From Picochlorum sp. 'celeri' (lineage: Eukaryota; Chlorophyta; Trebouxiophyceae): DNA of 64,000 nucleotides. Each line of letters opens with the position of its first letter. The stretch's first letter is position 1. Under the pieces are notes generated by a model that worked only from the letters and a program-made list of their open reading frames with translations, had not been told where the DNA came from and did no database searches. Location of the stretch: contig JAACMV010000011.1 in NCBI GenBank assembly GCA_010909725.1, positions 806,001-870,000 on the forward strand, in the 5' to 3' direction. The translations under genes were made by a program, and so were the position numbers. This document shows, one piece after another, positions 21,319 to 31,243 of this stretch.

Positions 21319-21870
21319 GTATTATGCGCAAATGGGAAAAAGAAAGCTTTAGGGAGTGAGAAACAGTGGGTACCAAACGCATATGCTCTCGTAGCTGAAG
21401 AACCAAGATACCACTCAGTAAGGAGCTGGGTTGGTTATGTATGGCTATGATTGTGACACATGAAGATGCTTTGCATTCACCGAGTGTCTAGATAGACCAT
21501 GAATATGACAGAAAGTACCAGGCATGGATACAGGAGGTATTGTAAATGATTCTCAGAGTCCAAGTGGCCATACCCAACCACTCTGCAGGTTCCAGCCCTT
21601 GACTTATAGGCCATGAGCACACCATTACAATGGATACAGCCCAATTGGGACCCACAGAATGGCATCGCGGCAGAAGACAGCGTCAAGTTGGTGTTTTCAA
21701 GCGAAGCTGAAGATGCCCGTGCAATGCAGTTGATTACGATTCCTGGTGTAAATTGTCCTTCAAATGGCCAATATTGGCGAATAATTGCCCATACGTTGAT
21801 TTAAATTGCATTTTACTCTATATCATCGCAAGCCACGCCTTTGATGAAGAGATCCCCCCGGCCCTTGTAT
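21319..21870 (+). repeat. 552-bp direct repeat, copy 2
   Basis: Identical partner of 17049-17600. After its end the sequence becomes AT-rich and differs from copy 1, where the palindrome-rich segment follows. Confidence 0.9.
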
Positions 21871-21981
21871 TATATAAACATTTAAAAAAGAGATTTCGAA
21901 ATTCAAATTCCACGTCTAGCAATAAGATACCCTCTCGACCAACCCTGTCACATAGAATAATTTCTATATAATCTGTACACA

Positions 21982-22471
21982 ATGACAGTTCCATCAATTG
22001 ACCTCTCTGCTCCAGTCCCGCGGGTAAACTTCCAGCTCATGTCAAAATTCGAGGGGAAGCGTGTGCGACTGGTTGGCAAGGTAGAAGAGATATCTGGCAC
22101 AACTATGAAGGTAAAAACATCTGATGATGCTATGGTGGATGTATTATTGACTGGAGCTGCGCCAACAGACGCGTTCGTCGAAATCGATGGAACCGTCGAA
22201 GGTCCAAATGTCATCAGAGAAGAGTCCAACGTTGGCTTTGGGAATGACTTTGGTACGTATTAGTTGTATTAATATGTATTTGTTATCGTATTCACTGGAC
22301 AAGCCTGGCATAGCGCTGTATGGCGATAAAGGAGGAAGGGCACAACAACAACCACAACCACCAGAGTTGCTCAAGCATTGACTCATGGTATCATATGCCT
22401 GTGCAGATATGAAGAATTACAACCAAGTGTGTACTCTAATGAATGATAAATATCAGAGCTTATTCTTATAA
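21982..22471 (+). CDS. RPA3: Replication protein A 14-kDa subunit
   Basis: Exons 21982-22252 and 22407-22471 give 111 residues, the normal size for RPA3. RPA binds single-stranded DNA in replication and repair; RPA3 is the small OB-fold subunit that holds the trimer together. Seen: PRVNFQLMSKFEGKRVRLVG at the start of the OB fold, VEIDGTVEGPNVI, and a C-terminal helix FDMKNYNQVCTLMNDKYQ joined across the intron, which closely resembles plant RPA3 ends. It converges with the next gene, the stop codons being 27 nt apart. Confidence 0.88.
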
Positions 22472-22498
22472 GATGACGCAGATGTAATGCAACAATAA

Positions 22499-22897
22499 TC
22501 ACGGGTTCTGTCCACCCTCCTGGACGCCTTCCTTGTACCCTTTTATAAACTCCTTGATGGCCATTTGATACGCCTTGATCCTCACCGCATACTGATTCTT
22601 CAGCAGGGTCGACGCGATATCTTTGCCCTTTTGCGACACGCCTTTGGCTTCTTCTATTGCCCTATTGCTCTCTTCTACAAATTCTCTCATCATGGCCTCC
22701 TCTTTCGCTTTGTCTTCAGGCTTGGTCTTCCATGTATCCAAATACATTGAAAATCCCTTACGAATATCTCCAAAACTGGCTGTCAGCGACTTCCTCTTAG
22801 GAGGGACGTATTCTGGTGGGTTTGGAAGAGGAGAAGGAAGGATGATTTCTTTCCACTCCCTGACGTGGTTTCTAAGAACATCTTTTACACGTTTCAT
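22499..22897 (-). CDS. Hypothetical protein, 132 residues
   Basis: A single uninterrupted ATG-to-stop frame. The protein is basic and helical: MKRVKDVLRNHVREWKEIIL, a Pro-rich stretch (PSPLPNPPEYVPPKRK), then a long Lys/Glu helix and a Gly-rich tail. Amphipathic basic N-termini of this kind occur in small mitochondrial proteins, but no family is recognised. Support is the clean frame in the gap between RPA3 and NOL6. Confidence 0.6.
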   Translation of the reverse strand: MKRVKDVLRNHVREWKEIILPSPLPNPPEYVPPKRKSLTASFGDIRKGFSMYLDTWKTKPEDKAKEEAMMREFVEESNRAIEEAKGVSQKGKDIASTLLKNQYAVRIKAYQMAIKEFIKGYKEGVQEGGQNP

Positions 22898-23193
22898 CGC
22901 TCCTTATTTCATAAAATATCATTGTGCGTACCATATTGATGATATTGAGCATCAATTGAACTATATATACCTCGAAGTGGATCACCTATCTTTTGTTTCA
23001 AGTCATCTGCTGGTCTATCTTATATAGTCGTATTACGGAGTCTCAGGCTCCAATTCTACTGTACTGTAACCCACATTCATTAATTCCATGGATATGCAAG
23101 AGAGATAGTCTTCTAGCAATACTATTGAGTGAGACGTAACTCATTTTATACCATACATGCGTATCTGTCCCGGATAGCTGTGTTGGAACAGAC

Positions 23194-26100
23194 ATGCATG
23201 ACATGCGGGAAAGTGACAGTCAAGAGGCTTCTGCAAAGAGGCAGAGAAAGGACAGGGGTGACCCTGATTTTCATGATGGTGCCGATGGAATAGATCATCA
23301 GGAGGATGCTGAAGAGAGTTTGATGGAAATTGGATTGAATGCTTTTCTCTCGGAGTGCCACGTAGAACACACTGAGAGTTTGGACGCTTGCCTATCTCGG
23401 TGTACAGATGCCTTGTTCGCCATTCCTGAGGGTGTTGTTGATGATAAGCCTGTCAGGAAGATGTTAGAGGAGTTCAATTTTCAGGGGATGAAGAACCCAT
23501 TTGTGTTCAAGAGTCCTTTGCAAGTGAGGTATATTTGGGGGTCATCTATAGGTGCACTGAGTTCGTTTTCTCCGGTGGCTCAGATTGCTTTAGAGATTCC
23601 ATCTGAATGTTTTGATGAAAAGGATCATCTGAATCATCGGTATTATGCAAAAAGGATTTTGTACTTGTCTCACATTCTGGTTGCATTGAAAAAGATGAAG
23701 AAGGACGTAGGCATCTCCAATGCACGTTGGTCCAAAACGTGCATTGATATGAGAAAACCATGTCTTGAGCTGTCATTGAAAGAATATGAGGGTTTGAGAG
23801 TCGAGATTTCTACAGCGATACCTGTAGAAACGTTTCCGTTGCATAAAGTTGCACCAGAGAGGAACACATTGAGGAGCGCTACTTGCACTGTTGAGGGAAG
23901 ACATGAATTATGCTCAACTCCGGTATATAATCGCGGTATTGTAGAAGATATGCTGGTGCTTCATGCTGCATCAGAGTTGACATCCTTGGCAAAGCAATTT
24001 CCCAGAATGAGGGATGTCATGGTACTGTTGATGGCATGGGCATCACAGCATGCTCTTTTGGAAGGCTATGATGGGTTACGGGAGGAATTCCTGTTGGAGG
24101 TGCTCAAAATGGTCCTATCAGAGGATCAGATTTATACTGTACAATGGATGCATTTGTTTAGGGGAGCGCTGTTAGTGTTAGCAAATGAAACAAGGTTTTC
24201 TAAGAAGGGAGTTTTTGTGGAGACAAGGCCAGTTCCTGGGATTGTGTCTGCAGCTCCGTCGCACCAAGCATGGCGAAAATCTGGAGATCCTGTCATTTTT
24301 ATAGATAGCACCGGGTGGAGGAATGCAGGTCAGAGGATCTCTGCGGAGGTTCTCCATCAGGCCAGTGATTGTGCCAAATCTACATTGAAGACCCTACAGG
24401 AGGCTCCAGGCCCCGATGCAATCGATACCATTTTCATGAAAAAGACGAATCCATTACTGGTGTTTGATATGTGGTGCAAATGCACTGTTGAAATGCCTAC
24501 CTCTCGTCGGTTTGAGAGCGATCATGGTACCTGGCGTGATGTTGAAAATTCTGTGAAAAATGTTGCTGCAAGGGGTCTGGGAGATAGAGCAACTTTGGTC
24601 AGACTAGTGCATTCTCCCTACACCACTCGATCCAATGCTAAAGGCCATCTTGTGTCTATATCACACGAGTTTTCTGATGTCATCCTAGGATTGAGATTAG
24701 ATGCACTGAAAGCCTCCCGTGCAGTGGATGTTGGACCTCCAGCAGACAATGCAACTGCAGCGAAAGAGTTCAGATTGTTTTGGGGAGACAAGAGTGAGTT
24801 GCGAAGGTTCCAAGATGGAAAAATATGCGAATCCGTGATTTGGTCTACAGATGAGTCAAACAAAGACGCAGTCGTAAGGCAGATTTTGGACTACATACTA
24901 AAAAGTAAATCGCCAGTTGTGCATGTGGACATCCCAGCAATGTCTCTCCATGAGTCCCTTATTCGCTCCACAATTTCAGCGAGTAAAGAAATTTTGGCTG
25001 AAAGGGCATGTATTGAAGGAGCGACGAAATTAGGTAAAATGCTAAAATCCTTGGATGACATGACTCTGGGAGTCGTCAATACCCAGCCAGTCTCTGCAGT
25101 TTTAAGAAACACCGCAATCTATCCCCCATTCCCTCATGAGCTGGCTGGGGGCCACTCAATACAAGAAAGAGATTTAATACCAAGGTGTTTGTCCGCTATA
25201 GATGTCTTTTGTCAGCTTGAAGGCTCTGGGAAATGGCCAGATGCTCCCGCAGCATATAGTAAAATGAAGGCCGCATTGGGCGTTCAGCTTGCCCAATCAC
25301 TCAAGTCCACGTATGGCATCGATGCACATGCATCTGAAAAATTTGTAGATGTTCTCTTCGAAGGATTCGCGTACAGGATAATACTATTCTCCGAAAGAGA
25401 TGTGGCAGCAGTACAGAAGAAAGCAAAATCAGTCGGTTGGTCAGTGATATCTCCAGAGGAAAATATACCCCTTCGCCAGGATCACCAAGGATTAATTTCA
25501 TCCCTCGCCGCAGCACATCCATCCTTTAAAAATTGTTGTAGGCTTTCCAAGCTTTGGGTAAACAGGCAGTGTCTTGGTAATCATATTAGAGAAGAAGCTG
25601 TCGAGCTTGTCTGCGCAGCAGCATACACAACTCATGTGGACATTGGCACTCAATGCCCAGCTTCCTCATCGGCAGGATTCATGGCATTTTTGGATATAAT
25701 TGCGAATCATCCGTGGGATGTCCAACCACTTCTGCTCGATCGCTCGATAGCAGAGGAGGCAGGGAGACTTATGACCCGCCTGAGAGCTGTGGGAAGGGCA
25801 CCAGCCATGTTTATTGTAACTGGTAAGAGGAACGAGGGAGATACAGTGAACTGTGTAGGGTGGACACAAGATAAACCAAGTAAACCTGTGATGTTTCGAG
25901 CAAGAGCTCTGGCAAAAAAGGCGATCAAAATCATGCATAGATACATCCTTGGGTCTGCCAGAGATGGTTCTACCCACAGCTTGCCAGAAATGGTGTTTAG
26001 CCATCCCATGAAAGACTACGAGGTCCTCATTAGATTAAGAAAAGATGCATTAGATAACATGGTGAATCAGAATCGTTTTGCTTCAGAGTCTGAATCTGGG

Positions 26101-26508
26101 GAACGGGTGTCAATAAAAGCAACCCTTCTTCCTGAAGAATCAAAGTATTGTCGAGCTGTTTTGTCAGGTATACCTAGAACCCTCATCGAAAACAAGGGAG
26201 CAAAAGCGATCCGAAAAGACTTGTTGATCGGTTTCAACGCCACAGAGATTTTCGCAACTCTCTTGGAGGAAAAATATGGACCTGTAGCAATCACATGTGT
26301 TGACATCCTGGGAGGCGATACAATTGGTTTGAAGATCAAGCCCAAATTCTTGGCTCCACATGAATACAATCCAGACTATTCTTGCCCCATTTTCGACCCA
26401 ATGGATATCGGCGAAAACAAAGTCGCAATAAACTTTGAGGCATTTGCCCAAGATATTCTTAGTGTAGGTGCTGGCTTTGTCGATTCTGTTGATATCCAGA
26501 CACAATGA
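23194..26508 (+). CDS. NOL6: Nucleolar pre-rRNA processing protein NOL6/Nrap (yeast Utp22)
   Basis: A single 1104-residue exon, the usual length for the family. NOL6/Utp22 is part of the UTP-C complex of the small-subunit processome in the nucleolus. Family signatures: FKSPLQVRYIWGSSIGA near residue 105, YYAKRILYLSHILVAL, the nucleotidyltransferase-like fold through FWGDKSELRRFQDGKICES, and IPRCLSAIDVFCQLEGSGKW in the C-terminal half. The acidic/basic N-terminus (QEASAKRQRKDRGDPD) looks like a nuclear targeting tail. It converges on the carbonic anhydrase gene with only 22 nt between stops. Confidence 0.92.
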   Translation: MHDMRESDSQEASAKRQRKDRGDPDFHDGADGIDHQEDAEESLMEIGLNAFLSECHVEHTESLDACLSRCTDALFAIPEGVVDDKPVRKMLEEFNFQGMKNPFVFKSPLQVRYIWGSSIGALSSFSPVAQIALEIPSECFDEKDHLNHRYYAKRILYLSHILVALKKMKKDVGISNARWSKTCIDMRKPCLELSLKEYEGLRVEISTAIPVETFPLHKVAPERNTLRSATCTVEGRHELCSTPVYNRGIVEDMLVLHAASELTSLAKQFPRMRDVMVLLMAWASQHALLEGYDGLREEFLLEVLKMVLSEDQIYTVQWMHLFRGALLVLANETRFSKKGVFVETRPVPGIVSAAPSHQAWRKSGDPVIFIDSTGWRNAGQRISAEVLHQASDCAKSTLKTLQEAPGPDAIDTIFMKKTNPLLVFDMWCKCTVEMPTSRRFESDHGTWRDVENSVKNVAARGLGDRATLVRLVHSPYTTRSNAKGHLVSISHEFSDVILGLRLDALKASRAVDVGPPADNATAAKEFRLFWGDKSELRRFQDGKICESVIWSTDESNKDAVVRQILDYILKSKSPVVHVDIPAMSLHESLIRSTISASKEILAERACIEGATKLGKMLKSLDDMTLGVVNTQPVSAVLRNTAIYPPFPHELAGGHSIQERDLIPRCLSAIDVFCQLEGSGKWPDAPAAYSKMKAALGVQLAQSLKSTYGIDAHASEKFVDVLFEGFAYRIILFSERDVAAVQKKAKSVGWSVISPEENIPLRQDHQGLISSLAAAHPSFKNCCRLSKLWVNRQCLGNHIREEAVELVCAAAYTTHVDIGTQCPASSSAGFMAFLDIIANHPWDVQPLLLDRSIAEEAGRLMTRLRAVGRAPAMFIVTGKRNEGDTVNCVGWTQDKPSKPVMFRARALAKKAIKIMHRYILGSARDGSTHSLPEMVFSHPMKDYEVLIRLRKDALDNMVNQNRFASESESGERVSIKATLLPEESKYCRAVLSGIPRTLIENKGAKAIRKDLLIGFNATEIFATLLEEKYGPVAITCVDILGGDTIGLKIKPKFLAPHEYNPDYSCPIFDPMDIGENKVAINFEAFAQDILSVGAGFVDSVDIQTQ

Positions 26509-26530
26509 TCCTCTCTGTAATACCATTTGT

Positions 26531-27385
26531 CTACTGAATAACGCGCACACGATGGCTCAGTCTATTCTGTAAGCTACCCTGAACGGCTCTAGCATTCCTC
26601 TGCATATCACCGAATTCGACAAAGCGTTCAAGCTGATCAGGCACGATGGACACAGGTTCTACACCAACCAGCCACGACACATTTTCTGTACAGGGGGGCG
26701 TTGTGAGACTTCCTTTGTACCAGATATATTCTCCGCCTGCAGGAAGCAAGGACCTCAGCGCATATCCCTGGCCATCTTTTGAACCGACACCAGAAGAGGA
26801 AGGAGACGGTGCCATCAGCACATTATCCATCGCCCTGTCAAGCAGTTCACAACGTCTCTTTCCCCTCTCAAGGAAAACACCAATGACCAGAATGCTATTC
26901 TTGCTCGTAGAATCACGGTTACGATGCACGAGATGAGCTTCCATGTCAAAGTCCTGTTTCCCAAGTCTATGCTCCCCAGGGTGATGAAAATGAACCTGAT
27001 CGAGAATAAACGTCTCCCCATTCCATTCCACACATACATTGGCATCCTTAAAATTAACCTGAGGCGATCCGTGCCCATTATTCACCACCTCTCCCGACAC
27101 CTGCCCTGATGGGTACCTAATATGCATCCCATGTAGCTCTCTGTCATCTGTTGCAGTATTCATCCCACCAGCAGAAGAGAACGACAGATCAATTGGTGAT
27201 TGCTCTCTTCCTTCTTTGCACACACCTTCCCAAGCCTCATCATACGTCCATGATCGAGCCGGGCTCGGTGAAATACTAACGAGCATGGATATCAAGGGAA
27301 CTGTCAGGACAGTCCGGCGAGAGGCTCCACAGCGGACCGACATCCCTTGATGCTCCAACCGCACCCTATGCACTCTTCCTAGCAT
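26531..27385 (-). CDS. Alpha-type carbonic anhydrase, probable thylakoid-lumen (CAH3-like)
   Basis: Single exon, 284 residues. It interconverts CO2 and bicarbonate. Zinc ligands are visible as the two His of VHFHHPGEH and the His of EAHLVHRNRD; REQSPIDL and GSLTTPPCTENVSWLV are alpha-CA signatures. The N-terminus reads RRTVLTVPLISMLV followed by ARSW: a twin-arginine pair, a hydrophobic stretch and an Ala-x-Arg/Ser-type cleavage region behind a basic leader. That is how bipartite thylakoid-lumen signals look, as in Chlamydomonas CAH3, which supplies CO2 to Rubisco in the carbon-concentrating mechanism. An extracellular location is the alternative. Confidence 0.88.
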   Translation of the reverse strand: MLGRVHRVRLEHQGMSVRCGASRRTVLTVPLISMLVSISPSPARSWTYDEAWEGVCKEGREQSPIDLSFSSAGGMNTATDDRELHGMHIRYPSGQVSGEVVNNGHGSPQVNFKDANVCVEWNGETFILDQVHFHHPGEHRLGKQDFDMEAHLVHRNRDSTSKNSILVIGVFLERGKRRCELLDRAMDNVLMAPSPSSSGVGSKDGQGYALRSLLPAGGEYIWYKGSLTTPPCTENVSWLVGVEPVSIVPDQLERFVEFGDMQRNARAVQGSLQNRLSHRVRVIQ

Positions 27386-27545
27386 CTTAAACCAATATAT
27401 TCACTTCTATAGGTCAATGGAAGGATTATAGATGTTATTTGGTCAAGGTTGAAGAGTTACAGCATTGCTTGTGTCGAAATGATTTCTACCGCTTTTTCGA
27501 TTCAAATGCTTCAAAATAAAGTCCAAACAAAAAGATATATATACA

Positions 27546-28583
27546 TTAATCCGCATTTACGTTTAGATTCTCGATCTTCTCCTCGACATCATCAGTCGTC
27601 ACAGATGAAGGCCTCTCTTTCAGAATCTCTTCTCTCGGCTTTGCACCTCCAAAGATGGAAGCTCTAGGCTGGGCATCGGTCGACTGATCAATGGGCTTGC
27701 TTCGTGGCTTTAACTTCAACTTTGGCCTCTCTTTGGGTGCTTCAGAACTTCCATTCTGCTGATCATCAGCCCTTCTCCAGTCGTCATTGAAACCACGACG
27801 GGGTCTGTCATCAAAAGCTGTGGGGGGTGCATCTGATCTGTGTCCCCATCTAGCTTCTTGATCAGCGCGAGAGAATCTCTCACGAGACCCATCCCGTCGT
27901 GGATGCCCGCGTGGACTGGGGAATCGTGGTCGATTTGCTCCCCAGTCATTTGCCAGATCAGCCCGTGAAGGCTCATCTCGTGGCGGCCTTTCTTCCCTAA
28001 AGCCACCACCAAATCCTCTCCTCTCACGATCAAATCCTCCTCCTCCAGCTCCACCGGAAGGCACAAACTTCCTCTCCGAGCCCCAATCATCTGTTGCATC
28101 TGCACGAGATGGCATGTCATCCTCCCTCGGTCCCCTCCTTGGAGGCCTCTCATCCCTGTCGAAACGTCCTCGCTGTTGCTGACCACCACCATACGATTTG
28201 AATGCACCACCAAGAGTCTCACCCCCTTCCGCCTCGGCGTCGCCCTGCTGACGAGCGCGAGGGGCTGTTGGCAGAGACATGAGCAAATCAGCCCGGGCTG
28301 CGGGGCCAGGACCGCCCCCACTCACAAACTCTCCCAAAGACATGGTCTGCTTCTTCTTCTTTCCCTTTTTACTAGCTGCTGGTGCAACAGCCGCTCCGAG
28401 TGAAGGAAACTCTTCTTCTTTTGCAACTGGCACTTCAATACCTCCTACAGGACATATACCGATACTATAGTCAATTATAGTGAATATTTGCGTCTAATTC
28501 ATACACAGAAACCCACCATTTTCTTGTTCCTCTTCTTCGACCGCATTCGCCCATGCGCCGGCAGGTGCTCCCCATGCTGACAT
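27546..28583 (-). CDS. Plant-type translation initiation factor eIF4B
   Basis: Exons 28583-28517 and 28444-27546 (intron 72 nt) give 321 residues. eIF4B stimulates the eIF4A helicase during cap-dependent initiation. Evidence: the N-terminus MSAWGAPAGAWANAVEEEEQ with EEFPSLG, which plant eIF4B shares; repeated SRADATDDWG / SRADLANDWG units; Gly/Arg-rich stretches; and the C-terminal RPKLKLKPRSKP motif. There is no RRM, as in plants and unlike animals. It is mostly disordered. It is shorter than land-plant forms (about 530 residues). Confidence 0.8.
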
Positions 28584-28835
28584 TCTTCAGTCGTATACGT
28601 ACTATTCCTTTGCAATAATTACAAAATTAGAAATACTTCTGTGTCATATGTTCTCGTCAGTATTCTCAAATCTCAGATCCGACAGAGCAGTGGATGCCAG
28701 CAGCAGGATGTATTCAATCATAGAAGATGCAGGAAAAAGGTCATGGCCTGGCACACACTGTATATATACATACATATATGTCGTGACGATCAAGTCCTGT
28801 CCATTCGTTGGTATGTGTATCCAATAGATTCTGCG

Positions 28836-29972
28836 TCAGCGTATCATCTTGTTGGTTGTTCTGCGGCTATTCAAGAGGGTGGTACTGATGTCTGTCATTT
28901 TCTCCTTGCACACGAGCAGAATGGCTGCTCCGAGAATGCTTTGAGTGATTTTGGTGCTCATACCTCGGTAATATCCGGCTACTCCTTCTTTATGAAAAAT
29001 TTGACGCACAGCGTCCTGGACGCTTGCGTATTGGATATCAGCATCCTCCTTGCGTGCAGACATCATCCGAGTCTTGACAGTAAGCATTGGATAGGTCAGG
29101 ACAGTTGCGCCTGCTTTTGCGAGTGCACTCATCAGAAATACCTGTAATGTCGAAGGCCTCGCAGTATCAATCGTCCTCTTCTTTGTTCGAATCGATATTC
29201 TTGCACGGACACTCATGAGCCATTCATACAAGGCATACTGAATGGTTGGATTTATCACCATGATGAGTGATGCTCCGACACCATTCCAAAACCCGCCGAG
29301 CCCATATTCACTAAAAATTGATTTAATAACAGACAATGCATTCGGAGAACCAATGCTCTTGTGTTTTGCATCAAGAGAACGGTAGGTTTGCATTCGTGTG
29401 GCCACCATCCATATGGGATTTGTGAGCAGGACATTGGCCATCCCTGCCAAGGATGCGATGGCAAGTGATTCTCCCACCTGCAACTCCATCCCATTCGCAC
29501 CATGTTTCCTACGTTTTACTGCCATACCGCGAAGCACGCTATAAAAATAAAAATACACCCCTTGGGATACCGTTGTACCAAACAATGATGCCCCAAGCCC
29601 ACTGTACAGCACCTGTATCTTCTTCAGCATCTCCTCCGCCCGAGGCATTTGTTCTTTGAGTGCTGTATGACACGAGATATCTTCTTGTGTCGTTCTATCA
29701 TCATCACCATCTTCGTCTTGGTGACACAGTTTGGCTTTTTCTTCTTCTTGTTGTTGCTTTTGGCTTGTACTGCTCGCTTGTCGTGTGGCAGACTACATCG
29801 ACAGATAAGACAATGTCATTTTTATAACATCTGATATAGATCACAGCACCAAGGATCGTACAGTCATCAACGGATACGTGAGAATTGTTGCCAAACAACC
29901 TCCCAGGGCACCCGCGACACCCTCAACCACCGCCTGTGGTACAGGGCCCTGCTGCTCTTGTCTGTTATTCAT
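28836..29972 (-). CDS. Peroxisomal NAD/nucleotide carrier, PXN-like (mitochondrial carrier family)
   Basis: Exons 29972-29862 and 29792-28836 (intron 69 nt) give 355 residues. Three carrier repeats are visible: repeat 1 ends its first helix with LGGCLATILTYPLMT at the junction; repeat 2 has LLTNPIWMVATRMQTY; repeat 3 has LTYPMLTVKTRMMSARK. The signatures SLFGTTVSQGVYFYFY, NPTIQYALYEWL and YRGMSTKITQSILGAAILL match Arabidopsis PXN and PMP34 relatives, which import NAD, CoA or adenine nucleotides into peroxisomes. A 50-residue Gln/Glu/Asp-rich loop follows helix 1. The exact substrate cannot be read from the sequence. Confidence 0.85.
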
Positions 29973-30157
29973 TATATATACTTCTATGAATGAAATGAGA
30001 CCTCATCTCATGGGAGAAGAGGATGATGTGAGATCGAGATCGGACCCTTTCCTTGTATAAACTTTAAAAACGTTCACTTGGGAACGTGAATAGGGTGTCG
30101 TGATAACAGCGATACTGTATCATTTCTATTACATACAGATATATACGGATCAATAAG

Positions 30158-31203
30158 ATGGGGATATATCAGCCTTGGGTAGAGAAATAGTACGTGACAA
30201 TTTGAAATTCTGGTTTTCGCTCCATCGCTGTATCGAATCCTGTGTGTGCAGTCGGCCTAAAAAAATAACTGATGTGGCTCATCAGGAAGAGGTGGTGCAT
30301 ACACTGAGTCATTCGCTGTCCTCTGGGCACTTGCCTCATGTGCTCATGTACGGTCCTCCAGGAACGGGGAAGACGACGTCTGCGTTGGCCATGGTTAGGC
30401 AATTATTTGGTCCTGAGCTGATGAAAAATAGAGTTTTAGAGCTGAATGCTTCTGATGAGCGTGGTATTGGTGTTGTGAGGAACAAAATCAAAGATTTTGC
30501 AGCGACTGCTGTGGGGGGACATGCGGACGGGTATCCTTGTCCTCCGTACAAGGTGATCATTTTGGATGAGGCAGATTCCATGACCAATGATGCTCAGAAT
30601 GCGCTTCGAAGGACTATGGAAACATATTCTCGTGTGACACGGTTTATATTTATCTGCAATTATGTGAGTAGGATTATTGAGCCCCTTGCGTCGAGGTGTG
30701 CCAAGTTTAGATTCAAACCGTTGCAAGGGGAGGTTATTTATGGGAGGATTGAGTATATTTGTAATGAAGAAGGAGTGGAATTGGGTTCTGGGAGTTTGGA
30801 GGCGTTGGGGGCAGTGTGTGGAGGGGATATGAGAAAGGCTATCACAACCTTGCAGAGTGCGTATAGGCTCAAGGGGTCTCCAGTCATGCCTGACACGATT
30901 TTGGATGTGGCGGGAACTGTCCCGGAGAGTGTTGTTCGCAATGTGCTGGATATGTGCAGGGGCGAGCCGTTCCAGAAAGTGCAACAAGCTGTAGAGGATG
31001 TCATTGCAGATGGGTATCCAGCCCAGGAGATTTTGAAAAAGATTCAGAGTCTCGTGTTGGATGATGGATCCATGCCAGAGAGTACACGTGGTCAGATTCT
31101 CGTCAAGTTAGCCGAGGCGGATAAGGATTTGGTGGATGGTTCTGATGAGTATTTGCAGCTGCTTGCTGTTGCAGCGCATATTCAACAGGTGCTCATTACT
31201 TGA
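30158..31203 (+). CDS. Replication factor C small subunit (human RFC4 / yeast Rfc2 type)
   Basis: Exons 30158-30189 and 30252-31203 give 327 residues. RFC loads PCNA onto primer-template junctions. The split codon at the 62-nt intron restores WVEKYRPKKI, the canonical RFC start. Walker A is GPPGTGKTT, Walker B ILDEADSM (DEAD box), then ALRRTMETYSRVTRFIFICNY and the arginine finger in ASRCAKFRF. CPPYKVIILDEADSM and the C-terminal DEYLQLLAVAAHIQQ are closer to human RFC4 than to RFC2, RFC3 or RFC5. It converges with UGP3, the stops being 40 nt apart. Confidence 0.9.
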
Positions 31204-31243
31204 TTCTTCTGCTCGTAGTATTACATTGTAATGAAAATAGGTA

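Noticed and set aside
17049..21870. LTR retrotransposon flanked by 552-bp repeats
   Set aside because: The repeats lack TG...CA ends and no gag/pol polyprotein, primer-binding site or polypurine tract was seen; the internal gene is an oxidase.
28641..29147. Plus-strand 168-codon frame
   Set aside because: Mostly antisense of the PXN-like carrier with a non-coding extension; the carrier frame matches its family along its whole length.
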